The translations under genes were made by a program, and so were the position numbers. A DNA stretch of 64,000 nt, from NCBI RefSeq assembly GCF_000296215.2, contig NZ_CP013949.1, positions 4,271,501 through 4,335,500 on the forward strand. The letters run 5' to 3'. The notes under the pieces are model-generated. The model worked only from the letters and a program-made list of their open reading frames with translations. It ran no database searches and had not been told where the DNA came from. The stretch comes from Bradyrhizobium sp. CCGE-LA001. Lineage in GTDB: Bacteria > Pseudomonadota > Alphaproteobacteria > Rhizobiales > Xanthobacteraceae. Below, in pieces: positions 45,168-51,162 of this stretch. Positions within the stretch are counted from its first letter, which is position 1; the number at the start of each line of letters is the position of its first letter.

Positions 45168-45188
45168 AAAACGATACGGTATGGTTTT
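45168..45188 (+). promoter_or_regulatory. TetR-type operator-like palindrome upstream of the PepSY gene
   Basis: AAAACGATAC, one spacer, GTATGGTTTT, an inverted repeat with a single mismatch. It is nearly identical to the site at 42949-42969. It stands 60 bases after the TetR gene and 168 bases before the PepSY protein start. Confidence 0.65.
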
Positions 45189-45355
45189 GTTATAACAGCA
45201 CTGACCGCTTTTTCACCAGCCCCAAAGAGGTTCGTGCTGTTTCGAACGCCGCGGCGGGCACAACCTGCTACGACGCTCCGCGGCCGGCCTTTGCCCAAGG
45301 TCGGCCGCGAATTCTTTACGATCATCCGGCACATTTGCTGGCGGAAGGTTCGAGC

Positions 45356-45958
45356 ATGAAGGCACGACGACATCCCTGGACGTTTCTTGCCGCCACCCTG
45401 TCGGCCGTGCTCATCGCAGCGCCGGCGCAGGCGATCGTCTCGGCCGGAAGCACACCCACCGCCCTTCACAGCGAGACAGATGGCAACGCCGAGGCCGATC
45501 GCCAAGCGGTGAGCCGCGAGGTCGAGCGCTTCCGGAGCTCGTCGATCTCGATCAGCCAGGCCATGGCGATTGCCGAAGGCCGACACGCCGGCGCCACGAC
45601 GGCGGATGTGAGTTTCGACGGAGGCTCGGGTGTCCCGGTCTACCGCGTGAAGACCCTGCACAACGACCGGATCTGGCGCCACACCATCAATGCTTCGACC
45701 GGAGAGCTCGTCGGCGGTGAAGCCGCCCTCCCCCTCGCCGAACTCGACCACGACGATCGCAGCAATCTCGCAGCGCTCGGCGCGATCAGGCACCGCCTTG
45801 CCGATGCCGTGCGCGTCGCCGAACGCGCGGCCTCGGGCAAGGCGATCAGCGGCGGACTGGTGCGCGAACGCGGCCGGCTCAATTTCGCGATCGTCGTGAT
45901 CAGCGGCGACGACCTCAAGGAGGTCATCCTGGAGCCGCCGGGCGCCAGGACGAAATAG
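45356..45958 (+). CDS. Exported PepSY-domain protein
   Basis: A 200-residue protein with a signal peptide (TFLAATLSAVLIAAPAQA). Two PepSY-like units follow: SSISISQAMAIAEGRHAGAT with VPVYRVKTLHNDRIWRHTIN and STGELVGG, then LADAVRVAERAASGKAISGG with LNFAIVVISGDDLKEVIL. PepSY domains occur in peptidase propeptides and as small envelope proteins; function here is unknown. ATG 45356 begins the signal peptide, and the seven codons upstream are not used. A TetR-type operator-like palindrome lies upstream. The threonine leader and asd follow. Confidence 0.82.
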   Translation: MKARRHPWTFLAATLSAVLIAAPAQAIVSAGSTPTALHSETDGNAEADRQAVSREVERFRSSSISISQAMAIAEGRHAGATTADVSFDGGSGVPVYRVKTLHNDRIWRHTINASTGELVGGEAALPLAELDHDDRSNLAALGAIRHRLADAVRVAERAASGKAISGGLVRERGRLNFAIVVISGDDLKEVILEPPGARTK

Positions 45959-46037
45959 CGACTGCCAAATAGCGGCGGGCTCGGCCCGGGCGAAAAGCCA
46001 TTGACGGGGGCAAGACTCTCCCGCATAAGTCGCCGCC

Positions 46038-46109
46038 ATGTTCACGACTACCAAACGCACGACCAAAACCACCACGGCCCCAGGGGCCCGGGGAGGCGTG
46101 CGCGCGTAG
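46038..46109 (+). CDS. Threonine-rich leader peptide of the asd attenuator
   Basis: A 23-residue frame, ATG to TAG, reading MFTTTKRTTKTTTAPG then Arg/Gly/Val/Ala. Eight Thr codons fall within codons 3-13. It is followed 31 bases later by a GC hairpin with a U-run and 96 bases later by the start of asd, an enzyme of the aspartate pathway leading to threonine, lysine and methionine. This is the layout of amino-acid-specific ribosome-mediated attenuation, as in the enterobacterial thr leader. A run of C and G residues straddling the stop (ggccccaggggcccgggg) could form an alternative hairpin with the terminator arm. Confidence 0.75.
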   Translation: MFTTTKRTTKTTTAPGARGGVRA

Positions 46110-46140
46110 GTCGTCGACTTAAACGCATCAGCTCTACGGC

Positions 46141-46172
46141 AAGCCCCGCCCTCGATGGTCCGGGGCTTTTTT
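46141..46172 (+). terminator. Attenuator terminator between the Thr leader and asd
   Basis: Stem AAGCCCCG/CGGGGCTT with a 12-base loop, followed by TTTTTT from 46167. The left arm CCCCG can also pair with the CGGGG at 46089-46093 in the leader, giving a candidate antiterminator. This hairpin precedes the asd ribosome site by 24 bases. Confidence 0.75.
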
Positions 46173-46205
46173 GTTGTTTGAATTCTCAATTCAATGGAGG
46201 ACAAA

Positions 46206-47231
46206 GTGAGTAACGATCCCGTCGTCGCGATTGTCGGCGTCACCGGTGCAGTGGGCGCCGAATTCATCGCCACCATGGACAAGCGCGGCTTCCGCGTCGG
46301 CAAGCTTAAGGCGCTGGCCAGCGCCCGCTCGGCCGGCAAGACGGTGTCGTTCCGCGGCCAGGACGTCGTCATCGAAGAGCTGACCGAGCGCGCCTTCGAG
46401 GGCGTCGACATCGCCCTGTTCTCGGCCGGCGGCAGCATCTCGAAGAAGTTCGCACCCATCGCGGTCAAGGCCGGCGCCGTCGTGGTCGATAATTCCTCCG
46501 CCTTCCGCATGGATCCGAACGTGCCGCTGGTGATCCCCGAGATCAACGCGCACCGCATCCGGGATCACAAGGGTATCATCGCCAACCCGAACTGCGCCGC
46601 TATCACCGCCTTGGTGCCGCTGTGGCCGATCCACCAAAAGAACTGCATTAAGCGCGTGATCATCTCGACCTATCAGGCGGCGAGCGGCGCCGGGGCCGCG
46701 GCGATGGAGGAGCTGGTCGAATCCACCCGCGCCAATCTCGACGGGCAGGTCTATACGCCCAAGGTGATGCCGCACCCCTACGCTTTCAATCTTTTCAATC
46801 ACAACACGGCCGTCGACCCCGAGACCGGCTACAACGACGAAGAGACCAAGGTCATCAAGGAGACCCGCAAGATCTTCGAGGACGAGAAGATCGCCATCGG
46901 CGTCACCTGCGTGCGCGTGCCTGTGCTGCGCGCCCATTGCGAGGCCATCACCTTCGAATGCGAGAAGCCGATCAACGAGGACCAGGTCCGCGCCATCATG
47001 GCGCAGGCGCCGGGCGTGAAGGTGGTCGACGACCGCGCCAGGAACTACTTCCCGATGCCGATCGACGCCTCGGGCCAGGACGACGTCCTGGTCGGCCGCA
47101 TCCGCACGGATCTCAGCGATCCGTCCGGACACTCGATCTCGATGTTCGTGGCGGCTGATCAGCTCTTGAAGGGCGCAGCGCTCAACGCGGTGCAGATCGC
47201 CGAGCTCCTGCCGCAGCGCGTGATGGCGTAA
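46206..47231 (+). CDS. asd: Aspartate-semialdehyde dehydrogenase
   Basis: A 341-residue NADPH enzyme making aspartate semialdehyde for lysine, methionine, threonine and diaminopimelate. The N-terminal Rossmann motif is VAIVGVTGAVGAEF and the catalytic Cys is in NPNCAAI (Cys130), with later YQAASGAGAAAMEELVE and RVPVLRAHCEAI. The start is GTG 46206, with GGAGG five bases before; the ATG at 46194 overlaps that ribosome site. The Thr-rich leader and terminator upstream predict attenuation by charged tRNA-Thr. The 3' flank carries a palindromic repeat that reaches the convergent queA stop. Confidence 0.96.
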   Translation: MSNDPVVAIVGVTGAVGAEFIATMDKRGFRVGKLKALASARSAGKTVSFRGQDVVIEELTERAFEGVDIALFSAGGSISKKFAPIAVKAGAVVVDNSSAFRMDPNVPLVIPEINAHRIRDHKGIIANPNCAAITALVPLWPIHQKNCIKRVIISTYQAASGAGAAAMEELVESTRANLDGQVYTPKVMPHPYAFNLFNHNTAVDPETGYNDEETKVIKETRKIFEDEKIAIGVTCVRVPVLRAHCEAITFECEKPINEDQVRAIMAQAPGVKVVDDRARNYFPMPIDASGQDDVLVGRIRTDLSDPSGHSISMFVAADQLLKGAALNAVQIAELLPQRVMA

Positions 47232-47254
47232 CCGGTGCCGTAGGAGCCCGTGTA

Positions 47255-47346
47255 GTAGGGTGGATTAGCCGTAGGCGTAATCCACCTCTTCTAGCTTCCG
47301 CGGAGATGAACGATGGTGGGTTACGCCTTACGGCTAACCCACCCTA
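47255..47346. repeat. Palindromic repeat (gtagggtggattagccg family) overlapping the queA stop
   Basis: The left arm tagggtggattagccgtagg (47256-47275) and the right arm ending ggctaacccaccctac are reverse complementary with a few mismatches, spaced by about 40 bases. The right end includes the queA stop codon (47344-47346), so the repeat supplies the end of that gene. Confidence 0.75.
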
Positions 47347-48417
47347 CGGCACGCCCCGAAACAGCAAACACGCATCGCCATACGAATAGAACCGGTAGCC
47401 ATTCGCGATCGCATGCGCGTAGGCCTGCGTCATGGTCTCGAGCCCCGAGAACGCCGAGACCAGCATGAACAGCGTCGACTTCGGTAGATGGAAATTCGTC
47501 ATCAGGATATCGACGGCGCGGAAGCGATAGCCGGGGGTGATGAAGATCGAGGTCTCCGCCGCGAACGGCTGGATCGTGCCATCCTCGCTCGCAGCACTTT
47601 CCAGCAGCCGCAGTGACGTGGTGCCGACCGCGATGATACGGCCGCCGCTCTTTCGCGCCGTGTTGAGCCGCTCCGCTGTCTTCGCCGAGATGGTGCCCCA
47701 CTCCGCATGCATCTTGTGGCCGTCGGTGTCGTCCACCTTCACCGGCAGGAAGGTCCCTGCCCCGACATGCAGCGTGACGCGGTTGACGCCGACGTCGCGC
47801 TCCTGGAGCGCACGCTCCAGTGCGGGCGTGAAATGCAGGCCGGCCGTGGGCGCGGCGACAGCGCCTTCGTTGGCCGCGAACATGGTCTGGTAATCGGCGA
47901 GATCCTGGTCGTCTGGCGTGCGCTTGGAGGCGATGTAGGGCGGCAGCGGCGGGCTGCCGAGATCGGCGATGGCCTGATCGAGCGTGGGGCCATGGAACGA
48001 GAACGACAGCGTCACCTCGCCTTCGCTGCCCTTGGCTTCGACCTCGGCGTCGAGATGGCCGAGCAGGCAGACCTTGCCCTCGTTGCCGAAGCGGATGCGG
48101 TCGCCGGCGGTGAGCTTCTTCGCCGGCTTCACCAGCGCCTGCCAGCGCGAACCGTCGAGGCGCTTGATCAGCGTCGCCTCGATCTTCGGCTCGGTCTCGC
48201 GGCCGATGCGGCGGCCCTTCAATTGCGCCGCGATCACCTTGGTGTCGTTGACGACGAGCTGGTCGCCCGGCCTCAGCCATTGCGGCAGGTCGGAAATGAC
48301 CTGGTCGCGCAACGCGCCGTTCTCGACCACAAGCATTTTCGCCGAGTCGCGCGGGCTCGCCGGGCGCAACGCGATGCGCTCGGGCGGCAGATCGAAGTCG
48401 AAGAGGTCGGTGCGCAT
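47344..48417 (-). CDS. queA: S-adenosylmethionine:tRNA ribosyltransferase-isomerase QueA
   Basis: A 357-residue enzyme that converts preQ1 tRNA to epoxyqueuosine using the ribosyl of S-adenosylmethionine. Motifs: FDFDLPPERIALRPASPRDS, the long central domain with NDTKVIAAQLKGRR, GEVTLSFSFHGPTLDQA, PTAGLHFTP and HVGAGTFLPVKVDD, and a C-terminal LPKSTLFMLVSAFSG. Length and order are normal. The stop codon lies in a repeat. tgt, the preceding step in the pathway, is 4.5 kb away on the same strand with four unrelated genes between. Confidence 0.96.
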   Translation of the reverse strand: MRTDLFDFDLPPERIALRPASPRDSAKMLVVENGALRDQVISDLPQWLRPGDQLVVNDTKVIAAQLKGRRIGRETEPKIEATLIKRLDGSRWQALVKPAKKLTAGDRIRFGNEGKVCLLGHLDAEVEAKGSEGEVTLSFSFHGPTLDQAIADLGSPPLPPYIASKRTPDDQDLADYQTMFAANEGAVAAPTAGLHFTPALERALQERDVGVNRVTLHVGAGTFLPVKVDDTDGHKMHAEWGTISAKTAERLNTARKSGGRIIAVGTTSLRLLESAASEDGTIQPFAAETSIFITPGYRFRAVDILMTNFHLPKSTLFMLVSAFSGLETMTQAYAHAIANGYRFYSYGDACLLFRGVP

Positions 48418-48427
48418 GCCCAGAACT

Positions 48428-48524
48428 TGTCATCGCCCGCGCAGGCGGGCGATCCAGTACTCACGATCGTAGTCGTCGCCGCCGCCGGTGATTACTGGAT
48501 GCCCCGCCTGCGCGGGGCATGACA
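48428..48524. repeat. Palindromic repeat (catcgcccgcgcaggcggg family) between queA and the cyclophilin gene
   Basis: tcatcgcccgcgcaggcggg followed by cgatccagta has a partner tactggatgccccgcctgcg. The two arms are imperfect reverse complements with about 35 bases between them. It fills most of the 120-base gap between the cyclophilin stop and the queA start. Confidence 0.75.
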
Positions 48525-48537
48525 CCGGCAATATTGC

Positions 48538-49002
48538 TTATTCCTTGTCCGCCGCCATTCGCGCCTTGACGATCTTGTCGGGGTTCTGCACCGGCTCGCC
48601 GCGCTTGATCTTGTCGACGTTCTCCATGCCCTCAGTGACCTTGCCCCACACCGTGTACTGGTTGTCGAGGAAGCGGGCGTCGTCGAAGCAGATGAAGAAC
48701 TGGCTGTCGCCGGAATCCGGATTGGCGGCGCGGGCCATCGAGGCGGTGCCGCGCACATGCGGCTCCTTGTTGAACTCGGCCTTCAGCTTCTTGCCGGAGC
48801 CGCCGGTGCCGGTGCCCTGCGGGCAGCCGGTCTGCGCCATGAAGCCGTCGATCACGCGATGGAAGACGATGCCGTCGTAAAAGCCCTCGCGGACCAGCTC
48901 CTTGATGCGGGCGACATGACCGGGCGCGAGGTCAGGCCGCATCTCGATCGTGACGGGGCCTTGCGTGGTCTCGAGGATCAGGGTGTTTTCGGTGACGCTC
49001 AT
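48538..49002 (-). CDS. Peptidyl-prolyl cis-trans isomerase, cyclophilin type, cytoplasmic
   Basis: A 154-residue cyclophilin without a signal peptide. It contains FHRVIDGFMAQTGCPQGTGTGG, SMARAANPDSGDSQFFICFD and NQYTVWGKVTEGMENV, the PPIase core. Cyclophilins catalyse proline isomerisation during folding. Its ATG overlaps the stop of the upstream TonB-C-like gene by four bases (ATGA), so the two are translationally coupled in a coaD-cyclophilin-TonB-C-cyclophilin-queA run. A second, exported cyclophilin is two genes upstream. Confidence 0.93.
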   Translation of the reverse strand: MSVTENTLILETTQGPVTIEMRPDLAPGHVARIKELVREGFYDGIVFHRVIDGFMAQTGCPQGTGTGGSGKKLKAEFNKEPHVRGTASMARAANPDSGDSQFFICFDDARFLDNQYTVWGKVTEGMENVDKIKRGEPVQNPDKIVKARMAADKE

Positions 49003-49424
49003 GCTCGTCTCTCTTGCGTTGGGGGTGAAGTCTTTTCGGGTGACGTTTTGCGGTTGCGGAACTGGATCGCGAATGGACGTCCCGCGGCGGCGCCGGCCAT
49101 TGCATCGGTAAATGGCACCGGCGTGCAGCGTTGCAACGCCTCAATCACCGCGATCCGGTATTGCAGCCGGTCATTGTCGGAGGCCTCCGCGGATTCATAG
49201 GTAATCCTCGGATGGCCCAGAATGTTTCCGGCCCGGTTAAAGCTCACGACGACGGTGATGTCGAGTGGGCGGGCCATGGCCGGGGGCGGCGGTCTCCAGC
49301 AGGTGCGCAGATGGCGGAAGATGTCCTGGATGGTGTTGACCTGCGCGCCCTGGGCGGCCGCGCCGGGGACGCCGAGCAGCAACATCGCGGCAACCAGGAG
49401 AAGCCTGCCGCCGCGACGCACCAT
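48999..49424 (-). CDS. Exported protein with TonB-C-terminal-like fold
   Basis: A 141-residue protein. The signal peptide LLLVAAMLLLGVPGAAAQ is followed by a single compact domain: RHLRTCWRPPPPAMARPLDI then VVVSFNRAGNILGHPRITYE and the VIEALQRCTPVPFTD helix, which resembles the TonB C-terminal periplasmic fold. It lacks a membrane anchor beyond the signal. It lies between two cyclophilin genes, overlapping the downstream one by four bases. A periplasmic partner role is plausible; function is not established. Confidence 0.7.
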   Translation of the reverse strand: MVRRGGRLLLVAAMLLLGVPGAAAQGAQVNTIQDIFRHLRTCWRPPPPAMARPLDITVVVSFNRAGNILGHPRITYESAEASDNDRLQYRIAVIEALQRCTPVPFTDAMAGAAAGRPFAIQFRNRKTSPEKTSPPTQERRA

Positions 49425-49434
49425 TGGCCCGCTC

Positions 49435-49998
49435 CTATTTGACGTCGGATGCGACCTGCACTTTCACCATCTTGTCGGGGTCGGTGACCGACCCGCCGGC
49501 CGAGCCGGGCGACGCCTTCTTCAGCTTGTCGACGACGTCCATGCCCTGAACGACCTCACCGATCACCGTGTACTGGCCATCGAGGCTGCCGCCGTCGGCG
49601 AACATGATGAAGAATTGCGAATTGGCGCTGTCGACGCTGTCGCCGCGCCGGGCCATGCCGACGATGCCGCGGGCAAAATGCACCTTGGAGAATTCCTGCT
49701 TCAGGTTCGGATATTTCGAGCCGCCGGTGCCGTTGCCGTTCTGGCCGTCGCCGGTCTGGGCCATGAAGCCGTCCATGACGCGGTGAAACGGCACGTTGTT
49801 GTAGAAGCCCTCGCGCGCGAGCTGCTTGATGCGTTCGGCGTGCTGGGGCGCGATGTCGGTCCTGAGCTTGATGACGATGCGGCCCTTGGTGCTGTCGATG
49901 ACGATGGCGTTGGCCTTGTCGAGATTCGCCGGCAATTGCTGCGCCACCGCGGGCGCCGCGAACAGAAGCGCGGCAAGAACTGCGAGAATTCGGATCAT
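49435..49998 (-). CDS. Periplasmic cyclophilin-type peptidyl-prolyl isomerase
   Basis: A 187-residue protein with a signal peptide (MIRILAVLAALLFAAPAVAQ) and a cyclophilin domain: FHRVMDGFMAQTGDGQNGNG, GMARRGDSVDSANSQFFIMF and DGQYTVIGEVVQGMDVVDKL. It would fold periplasmic or outer-membrane proteins, complementing the cytoplasmic enzyme two genes away. It lies 38 bases downstream of coaD on the same strand. Length and motifs are complete. Confidence 0.92.
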   Translation of the reverse strand: MIRILAVLAALLFAAPAVAQQLPANLDKANAIVIDSTKGRIVIKLRTDIAPQHAERIKQLAREGFYNNVPFHRVMDGFMAQTGDGQNGNGTGGSKYPNLKQEFSKVHFARGIVGMARRGDSVDSANSQFFIMFADGGSLDGQYTVIGEVVQGMDVVDKLKKASPGSAGGSVTDPDKMVKVQVASDVK

Positions 49999-50036
49999 GA
50001 CAACTCCGGATCAGATGAGGAAGAAGCGCGCCCTTA

Positions 50037-50531
50037 TCAGGCGAATTTGGCCTTGAGCTGTGCCGCGACTTGCGGCGGAACGAAGGCCGAGACGTCTCCG
50101 CCCATGCCGGCGATCTGGCGCACCAAAGTGGCGGTGATCGGGCGGACCATGGGAGAGGCTGGCAGGAAGACCGTGTGGACCTCTGGCGCCATGGCCTCGT
50201 TCATGCCGGCGAGCTGCATCTCGTAATCAAGGTCGGTGCCGTCGCGCAGGCCCCGGATCATGATGGTCGCGCCGTGCTTGCGCGCCGCGGTGACCGACAG
50301 ATCGTCGAACGTCACGGCTTCGAGCGTGCAGCCGGCCTGCGCCGCTACCGGCCCGCAGACGTCATGGAGCATCTTCAGCCGCTCCTCGGTCGAGAACAGC
50401 GGCTTCTTGCCGGGGTGGACCCCGATCGCGACGACCAGCCTGTCGCACAGCGACACGCTGTGCCGGACCACGTCCAGATGGCCGTTGGTGATGGGGTCGA
50501 AGGAACCGGGGTAGAAGGCAATGCGCGGCAT
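50037..50531 (-). CDS. coaD: Phosphopantetheine adenylyltransferase CoaD
   Basis: A 164-residue enzyme that adenylates 4'-phosphopantetheine in coenzyme A synthesis. The nucleotidyltransferase motif FYPGSFDPITNGHLDVV is near residue 5, GVHPGKKPLFSTEERLKML follows, and the ATP-binding signature RGLRDGTDLDYEMQLAGMN is near 90. Start ATG 50531 begins MPRIAFYPGSFD, the normal family N terminus; the 24-codon extension is not conserved. It is the first gene of the coaD-ppi-tonB-C-ppi-queA run. Confidence 0.95.
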   Translation of the reverse strand: MPRIAFYPGSFDPITNGHLDVVRHSVSLCDRLVVAIGVHPGKKPLFSTEERLKMLHDVCGPVAAQAGCTLEAVTFDDLSVTAARKHGATIMIRGLRDGTDLDYEMQLAGMNEAMAPEVHTVFLPASPMVRPITATLVRQIAGMGGDVSAFVPPQVAAQLKAKFA

Positions 50532-50779
50532 GCCCCCTCCTACCGCGCCCGGCCCGGCCCGGCAAGCCAGGCGGGTTCCCTGCCTGCTTTTCCGCAAGAG
50601 CATGTCGGAATCGCCCGAATTGTTTCGTCCTCAGGGCAGCCACGAAACAAAACGGACCGCGAACGAAACCATTTCCCGCATCGGCGAAGACATCCGGAAA
50701 CTGGCCATGGTTACTAATCCAGCCAACGAAGGACGGGCCGCACACTGGGCGTAGGCGGCCGCATCACAGGGGACTGTCA

Positions 50780-51037
50780 ATGATCAAGGCTCTTTCAGCG
50801 ATCGCTCTGTCTGCGTGTGTTGCCGCGGCCCTCACCCTCCTGCCCGGCTTTGCCCCGAAGGTCGAAGCCAGCGTGCCGCAGCCGCTGGCCAAGAGCGACC
50901 GCCTCGACATCCGCAGCATCGGCAAGGATTGCTCGCAGCAGGCCTGGCCGAACTTCGAAGCCTCCTGCCTGCGCCGCGCCGGCACCAAGGCCAATGTCCG
51001 TGAGGCTCGCCTCGTGACCGCCGACCGCACCCCGTAG
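50780..51037 (+). CDS. Small exported protein (85 aa)
   Basis: An 85-residue protein with a signal peptide (MIKALSAIALSACVAAALTL). The mature part contains PLAKSDRLDIRSIGKDCSQQ and SCLRRAGTKANVREARLVTA, with two Cys that could form a disulfide. The type is common in Bradyrhizobium by memory; function unknown. It stands alone, with a good start at ATG 50780. Confidence 0.65.
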   Translation: MIKALSAIALSACVAAALTLLPGFAPKVEASVPQPLAKSDRLDIRSIGKDCSQQAWPNFEASCLRRAGTKANVREARLVTADRTP

Positions 51038-51104
51038 TCGAACCTGTCGGCTTCACGTCAGCGAGCCTGATCCGGACCTCATACAATCCGATGGAAATTT
51101 GCTA

Positions 51105-51162
51105 GCGAATGGCGAATAGGCGTAGCGAATAGACACTGTTCTATTCGCTACTCACCATTCGC
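51105..51162. repeat. Palindromic repeat extending into the gyrA 3' end
   Basis: gcgaatgg...gtagcgaatag (51105-51132) and ctattcgctactcaccattcgc-type sequence (51141-51162) form an inverted repeat around a short loop. The gyrA stop (51148-51150) and its last four codons lie inside the right arm, so the repeat has altered the end of the protein. Confidence 0.75.

Noticed and set aside
46001..46213. 70-codon plus-strand frame across the asd leader
   Set aside because: It reads the attenuator in a frame other than the Thr-rich peptide and has no ribosome site.
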